Shown in pieces: positions 34,042 to 45,655 of a stretch of 64,000 bases of DNA. The notes below the pieces were generated by a model. It saw only the letters and a list, made by a program, of their open reading frames with translations. It was not told where the DNA came from and made no database searches. The first letter of the stretch is position 1. Every line of letters begins with the position of its first letter. Source of the stretch: Gnetum montanum (Eukaryota > Streptophyta > Gnetopsida > Gnetales > Gnetaceae); the NCBI GenBank assembly GCA_015680685.1, contig MNCI01002984.1, positions 586,248 through 650,247 on the forward strand, written 5' to 3'. The translations under genes and the position numbers were made by a program.

Positions 34042-34539
34042 ATGCCTATCATGTTAACCCATGTAGTAACCGATTGGGTCAAGGCTATCCACCTTGTTAG
34101 GAAAATATCTGATCCTGGAGGTTCTCTTATTTACCTAGAAATCACTAGGAATGAGCCTTGCAAGGCTCTTTTAGATTCAGGTTCTAGTGTAAATTTGATT
34201 TCTCATAAGATGTACAAAGTTTGGAACCTTCCTCCACTCAAGAAGAGAGACATTCATCTTGAGTTGGCAAACCAGTCCATCACTATTCCCTTGGGACTAG
34301 TGGAGGAAATTGTGACCATCACCTATGGGTGGTCCTATCTTGATGACTTCCTAGTGATTCATTTTGATAATTGCAAGGGAGACTTCCTAATCATCATGGA
34401 AAAGGCTTGGATAAGCACCAATGATGCATGGCTAGGTAATAGAGACCTTTCCTTGAAGATTTCCAAAGAAAATGCATTTGAAAAAATTGAGAAGAATAGA
34501 GTTCCATGCATCATGTACAATGATATATGGTGCAACTGA
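34042..34539 (+). pseudogene. Element C retropepsin-like protease
   Basis: A 165-codon open frame containing EPCKALLDSGSSVNLISHK: the D-S-G catalytic triad in the A-L-L-D-S-G-S-S setting usual for Ty3/gypsy proteases, followed by LELANQSITIPLGLVEE, a typical flap and loop region. Active-site residues are intact here although gag and RT on either side are broken. It is the longest clean coding piece of element C. Confidence 0.85.
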
Positions 34540-35089
34540 GTGAAGAAACTATGGATCATAAAAAATACATCAATGACAGCATGCAGGCACTTTGTAGATG
34601 AGACAAAAATTCAAAGGTGCCTATATGCAGCAACTACAAAATAGGAGGGCACTTAGTTGCTAATAGCTGATCTTGAAAGTAGCTTAAGACTTTACATGGA
34701 ACCACCTGAAAGCCTAACAAGTGCTTATGTTGAAGGCATGGATGAACTAGAGTGAGTTCATCACCATCTCTTTGATGATAAACCTAATGACACTTTTTAG
34801 AAAGAGTTGAAAATACCTAAGAGCTTTAAAAAGGAGCCCTCAGAGTTAAAAAATTTACCTAGCAGCATGGAATATGCTTTTCTGAACAATGGCAAGTCAA
34901 TGATCATCAATGCCAATCTTGCTTCTAAATAGAAAGAGAAGCTATTGAAGGTGGTTAACAAATGGCCAACAACCTTTGCTTAGTCATATCCTGAACTCAC
35001 TAGAATTGATCCTAAGATATGCTAGCATTGCATATATATAGATCATTCCATAGAGCCAAAGAGGCAACTGCAGTGGCAATTGAACCCCA

Positions 35090-35910
35090 AGTTGAAGTAG
35101 ATCATTAAGGAAGAGATTGAAAAGCTCCTCAAGGTAGGGTTCATCTATCCCATTGCAAATACTGAGTGGGTTAGCCCACTTGTAATAGTACCAAAGAAAG
35201 GTAGCAAGTGAATGGTTTGTATTGGCTTCAAATTTTTGAACATGGCAATGTACACAGATAAGTTTCTATTGCCATTTGTGAATAAGGTGTTGGACACTAT
35301 CTTTGTGCATTGCTACTACAACTTTCTAGATGGATATAGTAGCTATAACCAAATTAAGATAGCACCCGAGGATTAGGCCAAAACAACATTCACAAGTCCT
35401 TGGGGGACTTTTGCATATAGAAAGATGTTATTTGGTATGTGTAATGCTCCTACAATCTTCCAACGCCTTATCCTTAGCATCTTTCAACAGTAAATCGGTA
35501 GTGGGATTGAAGTCTTCATGGATGACCTCTCCACTTATGATGCTACATTTGAGCAAGCCTTGGACCACCTTGAGCAAGTGCTAAAAAGGTGTGTGAGGAC
35601 TAAGCTTCAGCTAAATTGGTAAAAGAGCCATTTGATGGTCTAACATGGCATTCTCTTGAGGCACAGAATATCACAAGTAGGGAATGAGGTAGACCCTAAG
35701 AAAATAAGGATCATCCGAGGAATAACCTACCAACTAGAAATTGTTAAAGATGTTTGGTCATTCTTTGATCACACTGGCTACTTTTGTTGATTCACAGAGA
35801 ATTTCTCTAAGATAGCTAAACCCTTAGTAGAGTTGACAAAGAAGGATGCTTCATTTTTCTTGATCAAGAAATGTAAGAAGGCATTCTGGAAACTTAAGCA
35901 AAAGCTCATA
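35090..35910 (+). pseudogene. Element C reverse transcriptase
   Basis: Contains TEWVSPLVIVPKKGSK, then FLDGYSSYNQIKIAPED followed by a TAG at 35374-35376 where the family has Gln, then KTTFTSPWGTFAYRKM and FGMCNAPTIFQRL. The catalytic box reads VFMDD near 35513-35527. Additional TAG codons and a few frameshifts are present. It matches element A throughout. Confidence 0.85.
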
Positions 35911-35939
35911 AAAACTTGAATTCTATGAGCACTTGACTG

Positions 35940-36315
35940 GTCTAGACCATTTCACATTATGAAAATGCATCAAATTATACTTTGGGAGCCATGCTCATGT
36001 AGTTGGATGATCAAAAATGTTCTTACTACATCCATTGTGCAAGTTGAAGCATTATGGGTACACAACTGAACTACACCACAATAGATAAAGAACTAATGAT
36101 AGTGGTGTATTCCTTGGAGAAATTCAAGTACTATGTGCTTAGGTAAAAGGTGTTTGTGCACACAGACCATAGTGTAATTCAATTCTTGATGAACAAATCG
36201 ATAGTGAGCCCCTGTGTCATATGGTGACTTGTGATCTTGTAGGAATTAGATCTCATGATGGTAGATTGAAAGGAAACCGAGAATGTGATTGTTGACCACT
36301 TGTCTTGGTTGTGAT
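35940..36315 (+). pseudogene. Element C RNase H
   Basis: Frames broken at the start, then YTTIDKELMIVVYSLEKFKYYVL, followed by VHTDHSVIQFLMNKSIVS with the HTDH motif intact (it is HTNH in element A), ending DHLSWL. No archaeal-type RNase H follows before the integrase linker. Confidence 0.8.
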
Positions 36316-36369
36316 GAAATAATAAAGAGGAGGAGAGCCCGCTTTCTGATTAATTTCCTAATGAACTTC

Positions 36370-37660
36370 TCTTTGTTGGTGCTATAAATGAACAAGTGCC
36401 TAATGAGCTTAACTAGTATGATGGCATCCTCACCTACCTTCTCACTTAGGAGATGCCACAAGAGTTAGACCACAAGAAGAAATAATAGTTTCATCACCAG
36501 GTGAAACAATTCATGGAAATCAATGGACACCTTTACAAGATGTGCACTGATGGCCTAGTTCCTTGGTATGTTCCTGATGTTGACCAACTATGTGTTCTCC
36601 AAGATGCTCATTAGGATCCTTGTGGAGGCTACTATGCTGGGAGATGCAAAGACATTAAGATCTTGATGGTAAGGTATTATTGACCAACACTCATTAGGGA
36701 TGCTCACCACTTCATCTGCTCTTGTGATCACTGTCAACATGATGGTGGGATGACCACTTGCATGGAGGGACCTTAGCAGTGGATCTAATCACTGGAACCC
36801 TTTAACATATGGGACATTGACTTCATGAATCCCATCACACTCATGTTGAATGAAAAGGTGTACATCATAGTCACTATTAACTATTATATAAAATGGGTAG
36901 AAGAAACAACTATCACCAACTGTGCATCTTCCACAGCTACTCGGTTTGTACAATAGAATGTTGTAAATAGGTTGGGATGCCATGTGCATTGATTTCTGAC
37001 AATGGTACTCATTTTACAAGCACCGCCTTCCGAAATCTCATGCAACACTTGGGGGTAGGACATGAATTAAAAACACCCTACCACCCCCCAAGCCAATAGT
37101 CAAGCTAAGGTTACAAATAAGGAGATCACTAAAATATTAACTAGAATAATTAGCAAATATAGGAGAGACTAGAGCACAAAACTCAACAATGCCCTTTGGG
37201 TATACCACTCAACATGGAGACTCCATATAGGCTATCCTCTCTATGAGCTAGTGTATGAGAAATTGCCAACTCTTTCTATTCAATCCAAGCTTTGTACACT
37301 TTCAATAGCATGTGATCTTGACCTTGACCTTATTTTAGCATAAAAAGAGAGACTGATCAACATTAACATGCTAGATGAGAATCGATTAGTCACCCTATCC
37401 TTGAATGAAGTGCATAAGGCATTCAACAAATAATGCCATGACATCAAAATAAGGAAAGTCAAATTTCAACCTGGAGACAAGGTAATTTCCTAAAACCCTA
37501 TACATGTGCCACAATGAACTAAGTTCAAAAAATTGTTGGAAGGGTCTTACATCATCCACAAAACCTTTCCTTCTGAGGCCATGTTGATTTACAAACCTAA
37601 GAGCCCAAATAAGAAACTACTAGTCAATACACAACAAGTTAAATCTTTTCATGACCCTAA
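36370..37660 (+). pseudogene. Element C integrase
   Basis: The N-terminal part includes YDGILTYLLT and FMEINGHLYKMCTDG. The zinc-binding region has YYAGRCKDIKIL and CSCDHCQHDGG. The core shows WDIDFMNPITL (first Asp, normally G-x-D-F-M-G-P-F) and WVEETTI, then broken frames across D-N-G. The tail ends FPSEAMLIYKPK and VNTQQVKSFHDP. Its catalytic second half is split by stops and frameshifts. Confidence 0.78.
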
Positions 37661-39300
37661 GAGAGCTAGTGCTAGCAACACCTCCTTGGATGGACAACCA
37701 CACCCAATATTTTGGATCTCCTCCTTTCAACTTAGTCATGGGAGAGATGGTCATCCATGCTAATCATATAAGTGGCTCCTCAGGTTTTACACTTTTTTAT
37801 TTTACACCTTTTTGTTTTTACACTTTTTATTTTTCACCATTTTTGTTCTTACATATTTTACAATTTTTCTATATTTTACTTTATTTGGTTTGAATTTTTC
37901 TTATGTTTTCCTTTATTTTTCTTTATTTCCAATAGGACATAGTGATGTTGTAGCTTTTTGCTAATGGTGGTTTGTACTTAATGTTATTTGATTACTTATG
38001 TTTAGATTCTATCTTTAGATTTTAATGAATGATCATTAAGAAATGGTTTCTTTTTCATGGAATAGGAAGTGAGTCCATGTCATCCACCCATCCACAACAA
38101 CCTTTGGTGTTCCTTGTTTTGAAAATATGAGGTCCCTTTCCTGAATGAAACTTTAGTAGTTTCCAAACTTGGGAAACATTAAATGGATTGCTAAGGAAGT
38201 AAATTATAGGGGACTTGATGCTCTTTGTACTTTTCTACACTCTTGAGTGCATGAGTGTTTTCATGGATTTCTTGTCATTCCACTGTTGACCAATAACAGG
38301 AATTCAAAGTCTTTGCATGATGTGGTTCCCATCCAAAAATCCATCAAAACATAAAATTCAAAAAAAATGATGGGAATTCAAAGCACACCCCTTAGACAAA
38401 ATAATGGGCTTACAACACTGGTTATGGGATTATAAAGACATGTTACCCATGCCTAAAGTTCCCCTCTAACTAAGATCATTTCTCAATTTCTATTTTTCTT
38501 TTCTTTTCTTTTAGGAATGATAATTGATCTATGGGATTATTCTTGTGTCTTGAGGGGGTGGGTTGGTCCTAGAGTATTGATGGGAAGTTATTGGAAGTGG
38601 TTGGTTTTGATCTGAACTACGGATGGACTTTATCAAGTCATTTAATCAAAAAAATCCACAAGAGACTTTATGTGACCACAATTTGAAACTCCATTCCACC
38701 TTCTCTCTCATCCACCAATGCTTTCCATAATCCACCTTATTGTCAGTTTTCCATGTATTATTTAATGTCTTAGTTTGATATGTTAAAATTCTTAGGTAGA
38801 TTCTTTTAGGATCAGGTCCTTAACTTTCCATAATCCTTAATCAACATAAAAAGTCTATAAGTACATAGCCACACTTAGCAATTCTTCACATTTAAGCTCA
38901 AATGAGGTGGGGAGTTTTTCAATTTTTCAGAGCCTAGAACTTTTGAAGAGCCATAACTTCCAAACCAATTATCTGATTAATCCCATTCTTTAGTCTTACA
39001 ACTACCAGAGGTAAGCTCTTTGTTGTGGGGACCATAAACATTATGTTTTTAATGGAAATTTTTTAAAAATTCTTCTAACTCCCACAAAGGTTTAACTAAT
39101 AAACTAACATTAAAATCATGAATCTGAAGAAGTTAAACCCTTCCAACAAACTCTAGTGACCTTTTGCAAGAAATAACATTAAAATAATCAATCTACCATG
39201 GTCATAACTTAGCCAAAGTGTAATTTCCTAATAAAATAATGTATTAAAAAGTTATAAGTCACACATTGTATGCTAATCCTTGGTTATGTTGTGACCATAG
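37661..39300 (+). other. Element C spacer between integrase and ORF3
   Basis: Equivalent of 1532-3680 in element A. It has a T-rich stretch of repeated TTTTACACTTTTT-like words at 37780-37930, then non-coding sequence. No gene is supported. Confidence 0.6.
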
Positions 39301-42125
39301 ATGGCACCTAAGGGAAAGCACATGTAGGAGGGAGGACCATCCTAATCAAGGGACAAAAGCTAAGAACTAGAAAGGACTAAGAACAACCCCAAGAGTAGGT
39401 AGCTGAAATCCATACAACGAGACCTCTTCGAGAGAAGCTCAAAGTAGAATCTATTTGATAGATTCTTGAAGTAGTCGTGATTGAGTGGTCTCATTAAGAT
39501 GAGGCACTAGAGCCGAGACCAAACCTTGAGGTCACCTTGATGAAGGCCTTCTTCAAGCAGATTGCATCCAAGGAGGTTTAGAAATCTGTGCTTCAAGAGC
39601 TAAACTTGGGATCCTTCTTGGAGTTTACTCCTCTAGAAGTCAAAAATTAATTGCAAAACTTCCCCATGTGGCCCACCATCACTTTCAGTGGGGAGTGGCA
39701 TAGGGGAGAGACATACCTTTTCTGGAATAATTGGTAAGATAGTTCAATGGTAAAAATCAAGGATACTTTTGTGCCCTACTTGGTAAAAGAAATCTCTAAG
39801 GCCCTTAGGTTGCTAAAGACTATAGTGTTAATCTTGCAAAAATTTCGATGCAGGAAGATCCAAGAATTAAGAAGTAATGGACGTAGTGGTATTATGGAGT
39901 GAACCACAAGGAGATTAGTGCACTCACTAGGGTGAAACATGCATACTTTAAAATTGTGGCCCATGACCTTAATCCAATGGTGAGGCCCAACAAGATCATA
40001 GCTTTCACCACCCATGTGTACGCTCCTCTAAGTGGTAAATTCCCTATCAACCTTCCATAGCTGATCCATCTTAAGATAGAGAAGTGCTTTAAGAAGAATG
40101 AACATGGAATGAAGGTACTTTCCTTCTCGTGTCTCATCAAAAAATTATGCAAGAGGGAAGGCATAACTTGCCATATGAATGATGCATTCTAACATGCTCC
40201 AACTACTTTCTGGGTAGAGATGATGAAGGATAAAGTGCTTGCAAAAATAATCCAAGAAGAAGAGAAGTAACCACCACCTTCACCATCCACTCATGAGACA
40301 ATGTCAAAGTCCTACGCTGCCCTTAAGTGCATGTGTGAACTCCAAGAGTAGCTCTTGTAATAACAATAGCAAAAAACAGGAATGAGTGATGGTGATCCAT
40401 CTGTGTATAGACTAGCCATGAGCCATCTTAATTAAGTGGCTTGAACCTTAAGCTAGATGGAGGGTGGGGTGTTAATTTTCTCAGCCCAACAAATGCAAGT
40501 GCTCGCACAATCAAATCTAGGTTCCTAAGAGGTAATAGTGTCCCTCTCACAACAACAACAAGTCCTAGACCTCTTTGGGAATGCTACTATTTTTTCAATG
40601 CATTTGGAGGAGGGTGAGGGGGTAATTGTCCTAGTGATGTAGTACAATGGGTAGGAGATAGCAGCTAAATTGGTTGCTAATAAAATGGTTGAAGCACTGA
40701 ATGCACCTACGACATATGTACGAGATGTTTCTGCACTTAGAGATGTGTAGATGTTTATAGGAACTGTCAGTGATAGAATGAGCATAGCCTAGCATGAGGA
40801 ATTATTGGATTAACTAGTGGAAATTGGGTAACCAATTCTAGATGTATTTAACCTTTTGGATACCATCACTATAATCCAATTGGAGCTACTTGAGGTAAGA
40901 GGTAAATGCATCATCATGTAGGGACAACTTGAAACAACCCAAGCTAAGAACCAATGCTTCACTGTGGAAGTTGCTGAATTGAGAGCCCGCCTCACTGATT
41001 CCATGTTGCTCAACCAAGTAATAACATGTGATGAAGCTTTTTAATATATTTAGAAGAGACTCAAATAGGTTGAGAATGCCAAGGAGTATGTAGTCTTTGA
41101 CTAGTCTTTGGCCAATGCCACAATGTACAACATCTAGAAGGACTTGGTTCAAACTCACCGAGAGAATGAGGCCTTGACTGTAGAAAATCAACATGTGTAA
41201 AATGTTCATGTGTAGAAGTAGCAGATGTTAGAATTTATTCATCAATAGTAGGAGTAGCTAGCTAGGGTGAACCCTGAACTAAGGAGGTTGGTACCAGAGA
41301 ATAGAAACCTCTTGAGATTACCACCTAGAAAATTGAGGTTCTTAAGTTTGAAAGGATAAAAAATCATTACAAGGACTAAGTGGAATTGCAAAAAGAAATC
41401 AATGAGAAGCACATTTAATTGGAAAAGGAAAAGGTTGATGAGGTTTTCTAACAGCTCCAACAAGGAGGCAATGTCTGGAAACCTATCTTTGATGTGCTAA
41501 ATGCATATAACAAGGCTAAAATTGGCATGAAGGAGTTGAAAATCAAGGAAATTATAGAAGACATGGATCTTGCCAACCTCAGATATGCAAACTAGGTGAT
41601 GCTGACTGTTGGTAGGCTATGGTCAAAGTTGGAGAAGTAGGTGACTAGCTCGTACTTGTTGTATGAGGAAGAGTTCAAGCACCATAAAAAGACTAAGCAA
41701 AAGCTTGAGACTACAAATGTAGAACTCAAGGTTCTCAATGCAAAGTTCACTAATTAGAGATCAATTACTGAGAACTTGGCCAAAAAAATGAATGGCTACC
41801 AGGAGCTACAAAATGCACTCAGGGCATTCAACATCGAACATGAATAGTTCACTACCTGGTTTGTCAATGTGAAGAGTTGTTCCTTACAATGCCTTGTTCG
41901 TGGGATATTTCCACTCTAGCCCACATTGAAGATGTAGCATGGACCTTGAATGATCATTGGAGTAAGGAGGTGAAGATGAAGGAATTATTAGACACCTTCT
42001 ATTTTTCACCAAAAGTTGCAGTAACAACAGGACAACCACAACAACTGCCTAAACAAGGGCATGCACTTGAAGTAGAAGAAGGTCCTTTGGAACCTCAAGA
42101 GCCTCTACCACCTAGGATTGTCTAG
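39301..42125 (+). pseudogene. Element C env-position ORF (ORF3): transposon-protein-like domain plus coiled coil
   Basis: The frame starts at ATG 39301 (MAPKGKHM) and can be followed for about 940 codons, interrupted mostly by TAG. The first third carries HDLNPMVRPNKI, then FPINLPQL, then LIKKLCKREGI. This order resembles the plant 'putative plant transposon protein' domain (Pfam PF20167), which ends in a conserved L-I-x-x-L-C-x-x-x-G-V; that match is from memory. From about 40850 to 41900 the residues are Glu/Lys/Leu-rich with heptad-like spacing, suggesting a long coiled coil. No signal peptide, transmembrane helix or Cys-rich ectodomain is seen. The role is unknown; a structural or RNA-packaging function is a guess. 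Confidence 0.6.
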
Positions 42126-42356
42126 TTTTCTTCATCATCTTCTAGCCTTCTGAGGACTTATGATTGTCATTTTTATCCTAGTGTTCAATTTTTTTTTATC
42201 TTGAACACCAATTTTTGTAATGATTGTAAATCCATACACTTGGACACTCAATTTTTGTTGTGTTTGTTTTGTGTATCTATAGTTAGTTAATAATCACATA
42301 CCTTTCCAAATTTTGTAAAAAACTCAAGGACAAGTTTTTATTTAGCCATGGGAATA

Positions 42357-43099
42357 TGATGAATCATGATTGTTGGGCCACATCAACAAGATCTCATCAA
42401 TGTGATCCTGTTGACATGGGATTTGTTAAGTGTACACATGCCCATTGCATTTATGACAATCTTTTTATAGTTGTAGCAAAGCTCTTGTAGTTTTTCCCTT
42501 TGAGAGTTAGAATATTTTCTGAGCGCTTGTAGTAAGAGTCAAAGAGTGTACAGATCGTTATTCGAGCATTATTGTACCTAAGCACTTCAGTGTGAATGGA
42601 AATAAAGAAGAACTTTTCTAATAAAACCTTGTAGCACTTGGAACAAATTAATTGTTTCCTTAAGCATTTAATATTCATGCAACTTACTTTAATATTTTTA
42701 AGTAATTAATTAATATTGATCAAATAGCATACATAAGTACAATCACTTTGATCATACACTTAACACTTGGTAACTTAATAGTGCTCTACGTGTTCAAGAT
42801 GTGGACGGAAAGTAGAAACAGATGCTTATGTTAGGATTAGTTAAGTATTAGCTAGTTATTAGATTTATTCTTGTTCTTAAGTGACTTAATTCATAAAAGG
42901 ATAAAATGATAAAAATTATATGCCTCAATTACACTTAACCATATACTTGCACTTCACAAATGGAACTAGGAAGACAATGATTAGGAATGGTTAGATTCAC
43001 CTCCTAGACCCAATGTAGTTAGAAATCAAAAGTCTACGGAATTCGACTAGATCATTGAGTGAATGCTAGTTGGACATAGGGTATACTCGCTGCTCATCA
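42357..43099 (+). repeat. 3' LTR of element C
   Basis: 743 bp from TGATGAATCATGATTG to GCTGCTCATCA. The ends form a TGATGA/TCATCA inverted repeat. It aligns with the element A LTR (11701-12543) along its length, including TTGTTGGGCCACATCAA near the start and GGGTATACTCG near the end. Purines CCATGGGAATA lie just before it. Confidence 0.85.
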
Positions 43100-45420
43100 C
43101 ACATTAAAGTCTTCATAAAGGATGAAGGACACTCTAGACATGTTGATTTAAAAATTAAATATGTGTTAATCATATATACATTTCTTTGTAATAAGATTTT
43201 AAATATCAATTCCAAGGCTATATGGTTTCTCTAAAACCTCGATGTTCTTTCTTCTCCATAAACTGGAGTTTTAGAATTTTAAAGATCATATCTTCTAATT
43301 TTTGTTCAAATGTTTGTACCAATTCAAACTTGGCTTCTTTATAAAATATCATATAACCATCCATATTGTAATTCCTATAACATGCTAGTCTATATGTCTC
43401 AAAAGAAGAACTTCTACAAGAACCTTCTTATTTATAAATACCTCTTGTAGGCAAGACTTCTTATAGGCATAAGACATCCATATTCATGTTTTGTAATTCT
43501 ATTAGGATATGTGTTGCAACTTTCATTCTTATTTTTGGATTCTCTCTTAGGTCATTTTTCTTCATGGGTATCGTACACCTTGCTAGAACAAGATTATGAT
43601 TCTCCATGATGTTCTATTGTATGAACTAGTTGTAGGTTGAATTGTTATATACCTTCATGATCATTTTGGTTCACCACTAATGCTTCAATTGATTTTGGAT
43701 TGGTAACAACTAGCTATATTACCTAGACTTTTAATGACCTTTCTACCCTCCCTCAAACATTGACTCTGGCAATGTAACTAATGATACACTAAGGGTTAGT
43801 AATTTAAGACTAATCATTAGCATTGCTAAACATATACTCCTAAGGCCCAAGATCACCCAAGGGGTTATATTTTTTAGTTCCAATAATTAAATTATTATCC
43901 ATGGTTAGTTATTCTATGCTATGGCCTCTTAAGGCATAGTTTAAGATATCACCAAGTTTTTGGATACTCAGATGATCAATTTGGCCTCACCATTGAGTTA
44001 AAAAAGCTAAAAAATGTTAAAAATTGATATCATATGCCTGAATTATGCTAAAATGAGTCTCCGAGGATCTTGAGGCATCATGTTGAGCAAGGAGTAAAAA
44101 CTAATTTTTAGAGCTTTGTGAGGCAAATCTAAATTCTCCTTTGTATCTAGAAGTTGAAATCTATAGAAAACAACTCTTTGTTTGCTGAAAAAGACTTCTG
44201 AAGTATAAAACTTTAGCATGGAAAACAAGACTTGTCAAGAGGTCACCTATCCTAGTATTACTCTAGGATAAGCATGCTTAATTACATAATTTTTATCTTG
44301 CTTGTTGCTAAAATGTTAATTTGACTTGGTAGTCCAATTTTACCACTTTTATTATTTAAAATCTTCTCACCTAAATTTCAATTTTAAATTTTCTATTATT
44401 TAATGATTTTGAAAATTCTCTTCAATTGATAAATTTTCCACCATGTGATGGTAAATTTTTGGTGGCTAAAACTACCAAAGAAGGAAGGATTTTTCAATGC
44501 GAGTGATGTTTGTATGCTACTAGAGGAGGTAGGAGTTTTTGGCATAGGTAGTGTTCATAAACTACAAGAGGAGACAAGATCCCACAATATGATGTTTGCA
44601 AACACCATGGCTTGTTGAAATTTGTGGCAAATTTTCTAGCGGTTGTGGAAAGGAAGGTATAAAAAATGATAAAGATGTTGGGTTGAGCAGGCGAAGGGCA
44701 TGAACAATGAGTATTGGCAGGTAGAGAATGTGTGATGATGAAGGCATATAAATGGTAGTCAATGACATGGAAACAATAGGGCACAAGGCATACATGAGGG
44801 TCATGGAAGGCTGCAAACAAGTGTTTATTATTGTGCCATGCTAGGGCGGTGATTTGTGTAGTGTTGATGTGTGGTAAGGGTTTGCACGACGATGCAAATA
44901 AGATTTTCTTGGGTGGTAGCATCTATGCACAAGTAGTGTGCAGCAATGAGGCTTTGTAGTAGCCATGCATGTGGTGGTAGGGAAACAATGGTCTGGGGTT
45001 GTGTAAGCAAAGATAGGAAAATGATGGCATGAGGCTATGTAGGTGATGATACATAACCCGTTGTTTGGCTAGCCGCAATGTTGCGGGGTAGGGCCCTACT
45101 ACGCAATAGTGTGGTAGGCTAACATTGTAGCCTGGTCACTCGTGATGCTATGGGGGAGGGCCCTGCCACACAATAGCATAGCAGGCTAGCATTGCTGGCC
45201 ATGATGCTACATGGTTGGCAAGTGCCATGGCTAGGCCAACCGCAACACAGCATGGCTACGCCTTGCAACCCTACCATGCTTTGGCTTAGCTAGTCTAACT
45301 GTAAGGGTTAGGGCAAAAGTTCATAAATTTAATTTAATGAAGTTCATTTTTAATATTTTTTTTATTTTATTAGTTTTTTATTAACAAAATGATTTAAATA
45401 TAATTAAGTATATTAGTTTT
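43100..45420. other. Unassigned sequence right of element C
   Basis: No recognisable protein or LTR border. The stretch 45060-45300 is GC-rich with an imperfect internal repeat of about 70 bp (TTGCGGGGTAGGGCCCTACT at 45081 against TATGGGGGAGGGCCCTGCC at 45150). The rest is AT-rich. Confidence 0.4.
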
Positions 45421-45429
45421 TAACATTTA

Positions 45430-45520
45430 GGAACTTAGCTCTAGTGGTTAGCTAGATGAAGCCTATGATATTGGGATTGATCAATAGGAGGCCTTGGGTT
45501 TGATTCCTAGTCCTTGGCAT
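45430..45520 (+). mobile_element. tRNA-derived SINE-like fragment
   Basis: An A-box-like TAGTGGTTAGCTAG at about 45442-45455 and a B-box-like GGTTTGATTCC at 45497-45507 are spaced about 50 bp apart, as in tRNA-derived SINEs. The B box differs from GGTTCGATTCC by one C-to-T change. A second, weaker pair follows at about 45573-45655 (CGGTGGTTGACCTGG and GTCCAATTCC). Neither folds as an intact tRNA by inspection. Confidence 0.4.
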
Positions 45521-45655
45521 TTTAACATTAAGTTTTTTTTAACTTATTATTATTATTTTATTTCACCTTGCCTCGGTGGTTGACCTGGTAGTTTAATAGA
45601 TGACAGGGTAAGGTTTGATTTGGGTAAGGGGAGGTTCTAAGTCCAATTCCTGATC

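Larger units (their letters stand above)
32251..43099 (+). mobile_element. Element C: Athila-like Ty3/gypsy retrotransposon, 5' LTR missing
   Basis: Same family as element A but on the plus strand: gag from part-way, retropepsin, RT, RNase H, integrase, T-rich spacer, ORF3 and 3' LTR. The 5' LTR, primer site and first part of gag (matching 10860-12543 of A) are absent, and the B LTR takes their place at 32250. No second RNase H is seen between RNase H and integrase, separating it from the Tat-type element B. Many in-frame TAG codons make it inactive. Confidence 0.86.

Noticed and set aside
39301-42125. An envelope gene in element C
   Set aside because: No signal peptide, transmembrane anchor or cysteine-rich ectodomain is visible; the coiled-coil and domain pattern point elsewhere.
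44494-44922. A 142-codon minus-strand open frame
   Set aside because: Composition is low in charged residues, no motif is recognisable, and there is no splice or promoter context; it overlaps another open frame of similar quality.
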